DNA of 64,000 nucleotides from Siphonodentalium dalli (GCA_032622095.1 CP136063.1:182755956-182819955); one strand, 5' to 3'. Positions 23,136 to 36,348 are shown, numbered from the stretch's first letter. Notes: generated from the sequence alone by a model not told the origin. Made by a program: numbers and translations.

Positions 23136-23970
23136 AAACATAAACATCAAATATAAATATACACAATATCAAAGTCACTTTCTGAAACGCCGCGCAAACA
23201 AGTAAGTTTTCAATGACTTTTTAAAGTCGTCAAAAGATGGTGACTCTTTTATGTTCAATGGCAGAGGATTCCATGCATTTGCGCATGTTACTTTGAAAGA
23301 TCGGTAGCCAACCGTGATCAAATGCGTGGTACTAACCAACCTCGAAACCCACGTGATTCCCCACCGTGTTACATATAGGGGTCGTTCAAGCTGTCGATTG
23401 AATAAGCTTAATACAAAGTCACAATTTTCCCGGGAAATTTTGAAAATCGTTATTTGGTACTAATATGAACATAAGCTAGCTTAATTAACGAACCAAAGCT
23501 GAACAACATGGGTGCCCGTTTGGTGGGGTGGGGCGATTAACTATTCATGTGGTCATTCAACCAGTAAAACTGATGTTGTGACATGGCATAGCGGCTGAAA
23601 TGACGATAAACCTTTATCAACCGACCAACATGGATGTTCCTGTGGCTTCAATCTCACATAATTGAATCATTTTGTAACTGGTACCTCAAGTTCATAAAGT
23701 TAGAAATATTCTAAATGTGGCCATTTGTTGGTCTACTTACAACAGATTTTCCACTGAATACCAAAGTTAGGGGGGGGGTCAGAACCAGAACCCCTCCCAC
23801 CAATTATGTGGTTCTAAACTCAGCTCATAAATCACCATCTACAAGAACATGTACATCTATCAGGACTATGAGTTCGAACTCCGTAAAATAACAGAACCTG
23901 AGAAACTGGTGTGAATTAAACTGTGACGGGGTCTCAAGCATGTCTACCCCTGCACATCAGAAAAATGCCA

Positions 23971-24229
23971 TTAACCTTATCATGACTAGAGCTCAATGAA
24001 ATTTTGCGAAAAACTTGGTCCAATGCACACTTATATATATGGGAGTCTCCCATTGGGAGCCTCGCGTATATAAGAAAAGACATTGGCCTAACAACATTTG
24101 CCTTAACATTGTAAACCAGTGAACTTTTATATGCGAGGCTCACCATGAGAGACATGCATATATTTATACATGTATACGAGTGTGCACAGGCACATTATCT
24201 TTAATGCTGCACCAGTATGAAAGGGTTAA
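23971..24229. mobile_element. TTAA-flanked hairpin MITE, second subtype
   Basis: TTAA at 23971-23974 and 24226-24229. The left end CCTTATCATGACTAGAGC resembles the left ends at 46617 and 55557, and the right end is ATGAAAGGG. The core has the GCCAATGCA..ATATATAAGA hairpin units in diverged form, with CATTGGCC near 24081. Confidence 0.65.
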
Positions 24230-24309
24230 ATGGCAAAAGTAGCTTGAGGATGGATGTGATCCATCATATCGCAGGTCAATTCAACCAGTCCCACACGATT
24301 TCATGTTCA

Positions 24310-24610
24310 AGTGCTTGTGTACTAATTTATAGCACAAACTCATACCGGTATTTCAGTCGCCAGTTGATAGAAATACCTGATTTTCAAATTTGTCAATAAT
24401 TCATAATTTCACTCACCTTGCAGTGTGTAGACTATAGTGACTAGTGTTGTTATATATTCTGTCATATTTTCACAATAAAAGGTAAACTACCGCCAGGAAT
24501 GAAATCAAATTGCAATTCAATATTCATAATTCTCATTTGCAGTAGCAGTAATTGAAATACATACAACTGATAAGATATCACTTTAGGCAAATGCTTTAGA
24601 ATTTCTACAG
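24310..24610. repeat. Dispersed repeat shared with 40.1 and 52.1 kb
   Basis: TAATTTATAGCACAAACTCA recurs near 52150. TCATATTTTCACAATAAAAG, ACTACCGCCAGGAATGAA and a TGCTTTAG motif match 40140-40292. It is a copy of a longer unclassified repeat. Confidence 0.55.
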
Positions 24611-24839
24611 CAAGTCAGAAGTGTTGAAAATGAGTTAATGAAAATCATGAATAATGATTTACATGTACATGTACTCTTGTCGGATTTAAAGGCATGCTAC
24701 ACATGTATCAAAATATTTCTGTCATTTGTTCAGTATAATGGCGGCATGATTGATATTTCTTGTACTATAGTGGAATATAAGACAGGGAACGCTCAATGTT
24801 GCCTATATTTAGAGCGAAAATAAAGTAATAATGGGGCAC

Positions 24840-26259
24840 TTCTCTCAGTCTAACACAAGGTCATAACTCTGGCAAAGGGCCATAACTCCGAAAAGAGTGC
24901 AGACAAAACTTGCACTGTGAAGGACGGGGTCAAACGAAGGTCTCCACTATATAACTCCGAACCCTCAATCACAAATTTCCAAGTCAAAGAATGGTTGTAA
25001 CTGGCAAATATGAAACTGGTATGTGGGGATCCTTTCCACCACCAAACTATGCTCAACATACAAGAACACCCTATAATTAACACCCCGAGTTACAAGCTTA
25101 AATATTCTTTCGGACACAAATTTCACAAATTTCTAACTCAAACAAGGGCCGTAACTCTTGTAAACATTAGAGGTGTGACTCTCCCAATGGGACTAAGGAT
25201 ACCCCCCTTTTTAAAACAATAAGATGGTTCACATATCAGTAAACATTTAGTTAAAATAATAAAATAACAGATTCCCATTGCAGGTACAAAACCCTAACCC
25301 TAATCATAAAACCTATTGAGCAAATGAGAGGCCGATCATGATCGGCAGATGTTAACCTATTCCTTGGCGATAGTAAATTACTATGATCGGAAACATAAAT
25401 GAGAGTGTTGATGTTGATTTATAGAGTATACTGTTATGTACTACCGGTATTATAGACCATACATGTACATAACACAACTTATAGGAATTTATGGGTCACT
25501 CACATTTACATGTACCTTATGTAAGAGAATGCACTGGAACAGGATCTGTAATGCGCTGCACCACCCCAGCCTTGGGTTAAATGTGAAAAGGTGACCATGG
25601 AATACTTGGTCAAGAGATTCCAATTTAAGTTTACAATGTATCATATTCTACCAACAACCGCCATCAAGATAAGATACCTCACTGCTGACCCATTGGTAAT
25701 ATGGTATGAATTATTTATACACCAAAGCGGTCAACAAATCACAGGCATAGTTTATGCTGAAGACTGGTATCACTATTAAACAAATAACATTTACATTTTT
25801 TGTATAATAACATCAGACTCGGGTACCCTTGGCAGAGTTATAATGGTGTTAGTTAATTTTGGTAACTTTGGAGAAAAAAAATTTGTTTAATTTAATATTT
25901 AAACAAAATATTTATTTTTTTTATTTATTTATTTATTGATTATTTTTGTGGGTTTTTTTGTGGATAAATTGAGCAAGGAATTCAATCTAAGAAATTTTGT
26001 TTTGTTTTTTAATATAGAGTGAATATTTTTTAGAAAAAGGGCCATAACTCAGTTAAAAATAGTCGCATCAAACCCATATTCGAACTTGATCTGTCTTTTG
26101 GGCTCAGACATTCATATGTAAAATTCCGATCAGATAGAAAATGTTTGAGTTATCGCACCATGCATAAATGTCCATGGACACACAGACAGACGACGAGTGG
26201 TCACTATCTTTATCATACTATGCTATGGCTAAATATAATAAAAGTGACAATGACACTGA
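24840..26259. other. Giant intron, no gene; low-complexity and short repeats
   Basis: GGTCATAACTCTGGCAAAGG and GGCCATAACTCCGAAAAG (24850-24900) are tandem degenerate units of a type repeated near 26040 and 28490. A T-rich stretch lies at 25870-26030. Near 25500-25575 is a remnant of the TTAA hairpin MITE (TAAGAGAATGCACTGGAACA). Confidence 0.45.
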
Positions 26260-28024
26260 AGCTCAACTTGGAAAGGGAATAATTTCATGTGTTATGTCAT
26301 AATGTCAATGGAGTGATTAGGAATGTGGAAAGTTGAAAGGCCTAGTTATGCAAAGAGTGAAATCCAAGATGGCCGCTGGCAGCCATGTTTTTTTTACCGA
26401 ATGACCACAAAATGACTTAAATTCCCATCTACATGTCATTAACAACCATCACAAATTTCATGATGATCCGACAAAAGATCATATGACCTGTAGCCTGTGT
26501 CAAATAATTTAGTCATGTAAAGAGTAAATTCCAAGATGGCTGCTGGCGGCCATGTTTTTTGGCTGAATGACCCCAAAATGACTCGTTCCCATCTACATGT
26601 CATTGTTAACATCCATGACTAATTTCATGATGATCCGACCAAAGCTACGACCTGTAGCCCGTGCCAAAGTATTTAGTCATGCAAAGAGTAAAATCCAAGT
26701 TGGCTACTGGCGGACATGTTTTTTGGCCGAAAGACCCCAAAATGACTCGTTCCCATCTACATGTCAATATTAACACCCACGACAAATTTCATGATGATCA
26801 GAAGAACAGTATGACCTGTAGCCCGTGCCAATGGATTAAATTTTTAAATCCAAGATGGCCACTGGCGGCCATGTTTTTTTGCCGAATGGCCCCAAAATGA
26901 CTCGTTCCCATCTACTTATTAATGTCAACAGCTGTGACATATTTCATAATGATCCGACCAAAGGTAGGACCTGTAGCCCGTGCCTAAGGATTTATTCATG
27001 CAAAGAGTAAAATCCAAGATGGCTGCTGCCGGCCATGTTTTTTGGCCCAATGACCCCAAAATGACTCGTTCCCATCTACAAGTCATTGTTAACATCGATG
27101 ACAAATTTCATGATGACCAGACGAACAGTACGACCTGTAGTCCGTGCTAATGGATTGAAATTTGAAATTCAAGATGGCCGCTGGCGGCCATGTTTTTTTG
27201 CCGAATGACACAAAAATTACTCGTTCTCATCTAGATGTCAATGTCAACAGCCATGACAAATCTCATAATGATCCAACCAAAGGTACTACGACCTGTAGCC
27301 CATGCCAAAGGATTTAGTCATGCAGAGTAAAATCCAAGATGGCTGCTGGTGGCCATGTTTTTTGGCCAATCAACCCCAAAATGACTCGTTCCCATCTACA
27401 TGTCAATATTAACATCAATGATAATTTTCATGATGATCAGACAAACAGTACTACCTGTAGCCCGTGCTAATGGATTGAAATTTTTAATTCAAGATGGCCG
27501 CTGGCGGCCATGTTTTTTGGCCCAATAACCCCAAAATGGCTTGTTCCCATCTACATGTCAATATTAACATCGATGACAAATTTCATGAAGATCCGACCAA
27601 AGCTACGACCTGTAGCCCATGCAGAAGGATTTAGTCATGCAAAGAGTAAAATCCAAGATGGCTGCTGGCAGCCATATGTTTTGGCCGAACGACCCCAAAA
27701 TGACTCGTTCCCATCTCCAGTTACAACATCGATGACAAATTTCATGATGATCAGACGAACAGTACGACTTGTAGCCTGTGCTAATGGATTGAAATTTTAA
27801 ATTCAAGATGGCCGCTTGCGGCCATGTTTTTTTCCCAAATGACCCCAAAATGACTCGTTCCCATCTACATGTCAACAGGCATGACAAATTTCATAATGAT
27901 CCGACCAAAGGTACGACCTGTAGCCAGTGCTAAAGGAAATTGTTGACGAGTCACGCACACACACACGGATGACGGATACCAAGCCATGGCAAATAGCTCA
28001 AACTTTACAAAGTAAAGTTGAGCT
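26260..28024 (+). mobile_element. Pearl-like element carrying tandem array 2
   Basis: Short inverted ends AGCTCAACTT (26260-26269) and AAGTTGAGCT (28015-28024) enclose about ten ~160-bp tandem units (26338-27940). The right part also has an ACACACACGG microsatellite (27955-27970). Unit landmarks: AAATCCAAGATGGCCGCTGG, CGGCCATGTTTTTTGGCCGA, ATGACCCCAAAATGACTCGT, and ACAAATTTCATGATGATC. Two unit subtypes alternate, one with AGTCATGCAAAGAGTAAAAT and one with CTAATGGATTGAAATTT. The layout (ends, tandem core, microsatellite) resembles non-autonomous Helitron-type pearl elements of bivalves; this is inference from architecture. Frames across the units are artefacts. Confidence 0.75.
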
Positions 28025-28600
28025 AAAAATGTAGGAATAAAAGCTCGGACAAAATTATACATTTTGCAAAGATTTTCTAAGTTGAAAAATGGGGATGTAA
28101 CGCCACCATAAAAAGTCTGACAGATGTCATAATCGCACGTCCCCATGTTGTTGATGTCTGTGCCAACTTCCACGGAAAATGATCAGAAAACAGCTGATTG
28201 GAGTATAAACCCCCTTCTCCACAACCGCGTTACAGGGGGTATAATTAATGGACAAAACATTTCCCCCCAACCTGTGATATCACTGCGACATAAGACAACA
28301 AAATCCAATAATAAAGACATCCACAGCCAGAGGTCAGAGTAGATTTTGTATAGCATTCCCTACCAATACATCTTTTTTCATTGTAAATTGCTTTGCAGAA
28401 ATTGGAAAACGCATCACAAATTGCGATGCGAATCCAGTTACATGGATATAGAGCATGTTTGTTATGGACGCTACACAAAGTCCAGTAAAGGGCCATAACT
28501 TTGGGAAAAAGTGTGAATAAAACCGAAATTGGAATTCCCAGTTTTGAGCTGTGTTGTGAAATGTTAGTTATGGATAGACAGAATGACACACCGAAAGGAA
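28025..28600. other. Giant intron, no gene
   Basis: A 141-residue frame at 28245-28670 (-) has no recognisable domain. GTCCAGTAAAGGGCCATAAC near 28480 belongs to the degenerate GGCCATAACT repeat class. Confidence 0.35.
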
Positions 28601-28671
28601 AGACAGACTGAGGTACATATACATGTATCACTATATATACCCCTAATCCTTGGTACGGGTACATGTACAAC

Positions 28672-28714
28672 TATACATACTGTATACATGTACTATACAT
28701 ACTGTATACATGTA
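28672..28714. repeat. 22-bp tandem repeat, ~2 copies
   Basis: ACTATACATACTGTATACATGT occurs twice in direct succession, within a region dense in ACATGTA words. Confidence 0.75.
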
Positions 28715-29811
28715 CACCAATCAGTAAGCCTGGGGGGGGGAGCTTGTGCATGTACATGTATTTACTCATAAAGTAGGTACTGGGCTTACTCACAAGGCCC
28801 CCTCCCCTTTGCAAACATTGAGTTAGCCTTCAGGTTCTGACATACCATCATGTTTTATATCATTACCATATTTTGGTGCTGAAAAAGATAATAATGTGTT
28901 TTATTTATATCAATATTAAACAAGATAAAATCACATGATAATGGCCAGAAACAGTGACAATACAGTTCAGCTTCTATACATTTGGGATAAAAAAAAAAGC
29001 ACAGATGTGCTTGAGTACATGTATCTTCTCCTACAGGGTACCTGTATTCTACAGGATAGAAAGACATGATTGTATTCACCTTCCAAATGCTCAACAATGG
29101 GGGTGGGCTAAACTGGGCTTATCTACCGGTATGAGGAGACTGGGTTTATCCTCGAGGATGGGCTTACTAACGGTTGTATACAGTAATAAGGCCAAAGTAA
29201 AAAGAAACTATGTTTCCGTACATCGACCGACCCTAAAAATAACCCGCCGACCCTAAACTTTTTATTGATATTTTGAGAAAAAGTCAAAATTTTCTAAAAT
29301 TTACCACTAATGCTCATAAATATTGATGACCTTTTTTAGTGTGCAAAACACATGGTTTCTAACATATCCCTGTGAAAAGTTACCATGAATTGACAGCTGT
29401 CTCAAAGGCCCCAGGTGTGTGATGGGTTGTGGATTGATGGGCATATATTTTGCAATTTTAATTTCCTGAGTGTATCTGGGACTACATGTATCTCCTGCCT
29501 GCTTTATGTCTTGTTTGGGACTTATGGAACACTATCAACAGACATGGTGGTGTGTATCTATATATATACATGTATAGAGGTTATCACCACATATGTCAGG
29601 GGTATAAAATGTAGCTACTGTCTCCAAAAACCAGGCATGCTCGGTGGTCGTACTGGCTACCCCCAGACAATGGGATGTAGTCGTCACAATACAAGTACGG
29701 TATAATGGCGGTATTATTGGTAAAATTCTTATAAAAAGTTAGTGACATCAATTTCCTACCAAGTTTATAGCCAAATTTATGAAAATGTGCTACATGTATG
29801 TCATGTACATG

Positions 29812-30490
29812 TACCGCTATACTTAAAGTAATTGACCATCTATAACGCGGTGTCACCCCGTTAATACCGCAGTATGATACCGCGGTATTCCCAATACCGT
29901 GGTACTGATGCCGCTTATTAACGCTTCAACACCGCGCATACCGCGGTGACCCCACGATGCATTTGGTCACGGTTCGCGATACCGCGGTGATTTTAAAGGA
30001 CAATTTGCGCGGAAAAAAACAAAGGACACTGAAGAAATCTTCATTTATAGTGGTTATTTTATTTACTTATTATTGACGATGATGTTTTTTTGCCAATAGT
30101 GATTTGTCCATGTGTATAATATGCTTTTGCCAATAGTGATTTCTTTATGTGTCTGAGTCATCAAAAACTATCTCTTGAGTGGAATTTTTTTTCTCGTCTC
30201 GGTTACTTCCGGCCTCGACGGAAATCTTTCCACTTACGATTGAATCGTTGTCGTCTGAACGTTCACTAAATGCATCCCTTCAAAGAGTTCCATGAAAATC
30301 ACCGCGGTATTCAAAACATTTATCGCGGTGCCCGCTATCAGACCGCGGTATCCTTACGGCTTACCGCCCAATACCGTAACTCCACCGCTGTGACCGTCTC
30401 GATACCGCTACCGTTTATTACAGGTATCACCGCGGTCATGACCGGGGTATCACCCCGTTTTTCTGGTCAATTACTTTGAGAATAGCAGTA
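29812..30490. mobile_element. TIR element rich in TACCGCGGTA palindromes, copy A
   Basis: Ends TACCGCTATACTTAAAGTAA plus TTGACCA and, in reverse, a TATTCTCAAAGTAATTGACCA form at 30463-30485. The interior is almost entirely ACCGCGGTAT-like words. A Harbinger-like MITE end (to 30266, followed by TAA) is inserted inside: the shorter related copy at 32566-32952 lacks that segment. Confidence 0.75.
30190..30266 (-). mobile_element. Harbinger-like MITE end, nested
   Basis: CCACTTACGATTGAATCGTT followed by GTCGTCTGAACGTTCAC and then TAA matches in reverse the left end of the family at 48817 and 50606. Only one end is present. Confidence 0.6.
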
Positions 30491-32565
30491 TGTGAAATTG
30501 TGAATAATAAAAAACATACCTAAACATGAAATTTGATTTTTTTTATCAATCTTAATGTATATTTCCACTGTGTTGATCAAGTAATACTTTCCCCACAACA
30601 CGGGTTGGCATTTTATGTTACTTCGGTCGAGGTAGTTCAATATTTCTGCAGCTGGATAAAAAATATCAAAATAAAATTAAAAAAAAAAATTCCCTACCTA
30701 CAGGGTTACCGTACCTACCAGGGTTACCAGTTAGAATTACATTATTTCTCGCATTCAAAGTGGTTTTGAAGCCCAACTCATTGCCAAAACACTAAAAACC
30801 AAGCAGGAAATTTTTGTTTTAGTTGCAGAAAAAATTGCTTGTTGGTGGCTTTGACCACCCACCCACCCCGGCATACGTGCCGAAATTATTTTTTTCACCC
30901 CCCTGTACCTACCCTAATTTTTTCGCGCCGTTACCGGAAACATACAATTTTTTTCTTTGGCCTAAACAGAATAGATCACTTGATTTAACTGATGACATGA
31001 ACGATTCAATCAAGACCATCATGCTTGTACAACATCCCTGCCTCTAACTTGTTGTTGGCCATTATAAATAAATATTAGCCCCAGTACAAACCGTGGCAGA
31101 AAAAGTGTGTAAACAACAGATTCTACCATAAGTACGGGTAATGATCGCACAATCAGTAAAATACCCGAAGTGTCAAAAGTTTACCGGATCGCAGGAGTGT
31201 CAAACTATCGACCAGTAACACACGACCAGTAACACACATACGTGGGTCCATAATGTTCAACAACTGTGTTGCCTCTCATGAATTATTTCATGTAACCAGT
31301 TCAATCGAGTGATTATTCTCTATGTAACCTACAATGTACATGTAGATATCAGGATATCAGATAGTATGTTTCCGCTAACGTTGTGAACAAATTAGGGTGG
31401 GGGGGGGGGTGTTCGAAAAAAATTCCAGGTTGGTATGATAGGGTGGGTGGGTGTCTCTCGGGTCCGAAAAGCATTTTTTTCCATGTACCAAATTTATTTT
31501 CCATTTCTGGTATTGAGTCTTATTTTGATGTGTTTTGAACAGAAACAGGTCATATACAATGTATAGTTACTAGAAATGCTATACTATATACATGTATATA
31601 TAGGTTATCAGAAGTTGGATCAGTGGCACAATGCCAACAATAACCCAAATTCAACTTGATAGAACAAGAAACTGCGCTATTGGAAAAATAAAATTTAATC
31701 AGGATTCCATCTACTGATACAACAAAATAAGAATAACTATGCAGAACTCAGCTGAAAATAAGAAATAATATGAAAGCACACTTGATCATATGTGACATGG
31801 AAATAAAGATATACCGGTAATAAATAATGGAATGAAATAGACTTTTGACAACATAAAACATAAAATCTTAACATATAAATTGAAGGCCAGCCGGGCCAGC
31901 TTGAACAATTTCAAATTGTTTTCCAAGTCAATGTGGATCAGCTTGTAATGTTAATCACAAAACAAAGATTTTATCGTCACTGATATCGTGAGCAAAAAAG
32001 AAGTGAGATTGGGCTATCCATCCATATGTTATTCCCAATTATTACGAAGCCTATTACTTCAGGCAGTGGCTACCAGCCTGCCATTACACGCTATAACATG
32101 TTTCCTCAGTTATGATTTCTGAGCAGAGACGTGACGACAGGGGTGGGGGTGGGGAGGGGGATTGGTGTCTTACCCCCCAACTTTGGTCAAAATTTTCAAC
32201 AGTTGGAAATTTCATACCTGCCAAAACATTAGTTGGAAATTTCACACCAACAATATGTTGAAAATTTTCTTGTAGTTTGATTTTCAAACAATATAATGGG
32301 GGGAAGTAATTGTTTTTGGACCAATATTTGCATATTTTCCAATTTTTTGTCAAAATTTTGGACTGATATGGTCATCAGTTGGAAATGTTCCAACCTTATG
32401 AGGGTGATAGGTTGGAAATTTCCAACACTTGGAAAGGTTGTGTCCGGGTCCCTGTCCCTCCCCTTTCGCCAGTCAAAACCTGCTAGTTAATTTAACCAAA
32501 TGTATGACAATATTGTTTTCTTAACATTGTCATTGGAATTGCCATCAGTTGGAAATTTTCCAACC
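30491..32565. other. Giant intron, no gene; dispersed repeat fragments
   Basis: Around 30850-30965, CACCCACCCACCCC through CCGGAAACATACAA resembles, in reverse, 29190-29260 (AGGCCAAAGTAAAAAG, CGACCCTAAA). A G-run lies near 31397-31408. TTGGAAATTTC units begin near 32195. Confidence 0.45.
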
Positions 32566-33290
32566 TACCGCTATTCTCAAAGTAATTGACCAGAAAAACG
32601 GGGTGATACCCCGGTCATGACCGCGGTGATACCGGTAATAAACGGTAGCGGTATCGAGATGGTCACGGCGGTGGAGTTACGGTATTGGGCGATAATGATA
32701 CCGCAGTCTTTTAGCGGGCACCGCATTCATTTTTTTGAATACCGCGGTCTTTTAGCGGGCACCGCATTAATTTTTTGGAATACCGCGGTGATTTTCATGG
32801 AACTCTGAGGGGAGGTATTTACTCCCACATACTTGTTCGCATTAACAAGCAGTATCAGTACCGCGGTATTGGAGGATACTGCGGTATAGTACCGCGGTAT
32901 TAACAGGGTGACACCACGTTATTGGTGGTCAATTACTTTAAGTATAGCGGTAAGTGGGTGTGTCAGGTTTGAAATTTCCAACTCTATAGGAAGGCTTGAG
33001 GCTAGTTAGATGCTTAAGGATTTTGCGATTTTCTTGTTCAGATTTCAAAAAATTTCCACACCGGGCCGAACCATGGTCGGACCGGTGTGTCATTGACCCT
33101 CCCCTGTGGCCAATGCGAAATTGCCAATTAGTTTAAGAAAATAATCAACAATTTTACTACAGTGTACATATGGTCCAACTTGTGGTCTCAAATGGTCATC
33201 GGTTGGAGAATTTTCCAATCTGAGGGGGAGCATGAGGTTTGAAATTTCCAACACTAGGAAAGCTTCAGTTGAGGCAAGTCTAGATGCTTG
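32195..33290. repeat. Dispersed AGTTGGAAATTTC(C)AA motif cluster
   Basis: Repeated CAGTTGGAAATTTC, TTAGTTGGAAATTTCACACC, GTTGGAAATTTCCAAC and similar motifs occur between 32195 and 32565, and again after the inserted TIR element to 33290. A related copy is near 61465-61560. Confidence 0.5.
32566..32952. mobile_element. TIR element rich in TACCGCGGTA palindromes, copy B
   Basis: TACCGCTATTCTCAAAGTAA plus TTGACC at the left and GGTCAATTACTTTAAGTATAGCGGTA at the right. It is in reverse orientation relative to copy A (29812-30490) and is internally deleted. It interrupts the TTGGAAATTTCC repeat cluster. Confidence 0.78.
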
Positions 33291-33589
33291 GATTTGTGAT
33301 TTTCTTGTATAGTTTTCAAAATTTTCTCACACTGAGCCGAACAACCATGGTCAGCCGACTTGTCCTGGTCTCTTGCCCGTAGCCGTGTGCATTTGTCTGG
33401 AGTTAGACCACTAGATGTTAGGATTTATGCAATTTTGGTTAAAATATCTTAATGTTCTCATATATTCGGGAATATACCGGTAGAACCATGCTTTATGAAT
33501 ACATGTATATAGGATATTAGGCCTGAACACCGAGGTGCACAAGGGGGGGGGGGCTGCAAATGAAATTATGGAAAACTTGTGTTTGGTCT

Positions 33590-33752
33590 GATTCAGATTT
33601 CAAGGGGGGGGGGGGGTGGTGCAGTTGGAATTTCCCCAAGGTGGATACCCCCCCCCCCCAACGGAGACCATCTAGCAAAGTCCCTGTTTCTGATATGCCA
33701 CATCCTTGTCCCTGATACATGCATGAAACCCAAGAAGGTTTCATGCATGTAT
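33590..33752. repeat. G-run, C-run and a short perfect hairpin
   Basis: G-runs at about 33543-33552 and 33604-33616 and a C-run at 33650-33659. ATACATGCATGAAACC and GGTTTCATGCATGTAT (33715-33752) form a perfect 16-bp stem with a 6-bp loop. Confidence 0.7.
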
Positions 33753-34459
33753 ATCATGGTTATGTTTGGTATTAGGCTATTAGCATTATTCTTCAAACTG
33801 GGATGAACAGTTGTATTTCCACATGTTTTGATAAACAATTTGGTTAAAGCAATATATCACCTAGCAAATATAAAAAATAATATCAAATAATCTGGAATGT
33901 GTTGTTCCATGTAGTCTGTAGAATACTCAAATGTGATTATGTGACTAGATCATGTGACTATATAATATGAAAATGAATGTTAATAAAAACTTTGGCACTT
34001 TGCCTATCCCTAGAAATGTGATTACATGTACATGTATGTTGACACATTTCTTGATTAATGACACTTATGATAAATTCAAATAGTATCGTTATCTTCATTA
34101 TGCACTGTTCTATTAAAATCTCGCGCAATAAACTATTTAGGGAGTGGGTGTCCCGGGGGTGGCTAGGGAATTTTTATTTTTTCATTTTTTATCCAGTTGC
34201 AGAAATATTGAACAACACAGTGGAAATACAATGTACATGTTTACATTAAGATTGAATAAAAGATCGAACTTGGTTTATGCTTAAGTGTGTGATTTGTTAT
34301 TCAAATTTTCATACATTTGGTTACATGTACTAGTACATGTATATTACTTGGCATGAAATTGATGTCACTCACGTTTCGTGAGAATTTTACCCACAATACC
34401 ACCATTACACCAGTACTTGTATTGTGATGATTACATGTACATCCTACGGTATTGTCTTG

Positions 34460-34640
34460 CACAAATTTTCCAAACAAACAAAATGTCAACAGAATTATTG
34501 CGCTCTGCATAGCGAAAATAGTCCATGCAGGGCGTGTCCACATCACGCGATGTTGTTTTCGCCCTTGCAAGTTGCAATGATATGCATCCATCCACAGTAG
34601 AAATAATTGTACTTGAGTCAGATTAACTAAACCGTTATGT
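34460..34640 (+). repeat. Dispersed repeat, second copy near 45.1 kb
   Basis: GCATAGCGAAAATAGTCCATGC, GGCGTGTCCACATCACGCGATG and AATTGTACTTGAGTCAGATTA match in order GCATGACGAAAATAGTGCACG, GTCACGGGATG and AATTGTACTTGAATCAGATTA at 45150-45245. Confidence 0.55.
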
Positions 34641-35053
34641 ACAAATTTTTTATGTTTACACTGAAATGCTAATTTGAAGAGAGTTAATAAGTGTAACGTA
34701 CATGTATGTAAGACAAATCAGCAATGCATATACATGTATATTCACATCTATAAATTAAATTTGAAATCAAGTTACTACATGTAGTACCATGTATCTTCGA
34801 TAGGTTTGTGTAATGTCAGTCACGATAACAATCATAACATATGCCAAATTCGGAACAATACAATATTTGAGTGCACACATACATGTACATGTACATGTAG
34901 CAGTAAGAACTAAGATTTTATAGTTACATGAAGATTTGTAGCTCACAACATACCGCTAACATTGAATCTGGAAAAAGTTCTTTGAATGTTATGTCAGTCA
35001 CATGGAATTGCCCCAATGTTACTATTTACATGTACATATACATATACAGTATA

Positions 35054-36348
35054 TAGTGCCCTGCGAAGCTTCGAAGATTCGATTTGGTGTCGACATCGGC
35101 GGTCAGATTCGGAATCGATACCGAATCGGTTCTCCGATTCGTATATTTTCGAATCGGCCCATTAGTTTCAGTTTATGGGGACACACAACTAAACTGTTGA
35201 TTTATAGAGGTCGACTCAATTGATTGGGCAATTGCCGCAATGCACCGTGTTTTCACGTCTGGAGGTCTCGTCAGCGCTGCGTCAAGCTCTGCCAGCGAAC
35301 CAATCACTCCTACCGGTATGCGTTCCGAAGTGTGAAGCACAGCAAAGGGACGCAACTTGTGGATTGACACTGCGTGTGATGTAATTTAGAGTTTTATCTA
35401 GACTAGTTAGGCGATTACTTGTTTTTTGTTGTTGAAATGTTGGGGTACAATATTGCAATATATAAGTGACTACAATCACTATATACAGGTCAAAAGTCAT
35501 GACCTCAAAGGTCTATATAGATGTAGTATATAATTTTATATAGTTTGTGTTAACTTTCCAATTAGGTGTGTTTTGTGTCATGACTATACTAGGTGCACAT
35601 TAATACATTTTAATCACCCCACACTGTTTATATCCATGATCCACCTATAATAGCATGTTTTGAAGGTCCATCGCATAAATACATTCCGACCGACAAGCAA
35701 GCCAGGTAATGCCATCTTTTATTAAATTCAAGGATAAAACGCACATGATTATTACATAGAGTTACCTCTGTCAAACTGAATGCATTATTACAAGTAGACA
35801 TCAGGGTACTGATATGGTGGGCCATGCTCATCGATATGCCTGCCATTGTTTATGATACAGCGTACATCAGGCCTGAAATCCTTGGAATACATTCATAGTC
35901 AATGGCGATTATCGAATTAATATACACTGTTATATGACGTGTGTAGGGTAGTCGAATAGTGTACTAGTATATTCAGTAGTAATTATTCATTTTATAGTCG
36001 GTGTCAAGGTCTGTGCTTACTGCTTAGATGACGCACACGTCACGTTTCGTACTAGGTGATATATAGCTTCGATTTTCGTTTTTAACATAAAATTGAGAAC
36101 GATGTCAGTCGCCAAACGTTTGACTGTGAACTCTGCCAGTGTCTTGGGTCTTTGTTTCCTATTCGAAAATTTCTCAGCTTTTATGACAAACAAGTGAACA
36201 ATAATTAGAATGATATCCGATAGTCAGCTATGATTTTTTTGCCGTCCAGTGCTTGTCCCGATTCGATTCGGATTCGATGTCGACATCGGACACCCGATTC
36301 GATTCGATATTCGATTCGGTTGCCGAATTTCCGATTCGCAGGGCCCTA
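35054..36348. mobile_element. hAT-like non-autonomous element 1
   Basis: A perfect 8-bp duplication ACAGTATA flanks it (35046-35053 and 36349-36356). TIRs are TAGTGCCCTGCGAA and, in reverse, TAGGGCCCTGCGAATCGG. Sub-terminal zones carry many TCGATTCG/CGAATCG words at both ends (35085-35160 and 36255-36340), possible transposase-binding repeats. 8-bp duplications and short TIRs with TAGxG starts fit the hAT superfamily. No transposase frame is visible. Confidence 0.85.

Larger units (their letters stand above)
22623..23369. mobile_element. Element with ~28-bp inverted ends, ~750 bp
   Basis: ACACGGTGGGGAATCACGTG plus GTTTCGAG at the left is matched in reverse by CTCGAAACCCACGTGATTCC plus CCACCGTGT at the right, with one extra base. 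No clear target duplication is seen. It contains a gene-start-like segment (22674-22716) and a SINE/MITE-like GCGCTT repeat (23070-23135). Confidence 0.6.

Noticed and set aside
26661-27887. Open frames with repeated WPKDPKMTRSHLHVN-like peptides
   Set aside because: They are translations of the ~160-bp tandem array unit and recur in the other arrays.
26338-27940. CRISPR-like array
   Set aside because: Direct repeats are ~160 bp with no unique spacers, in a eukaryotic context.
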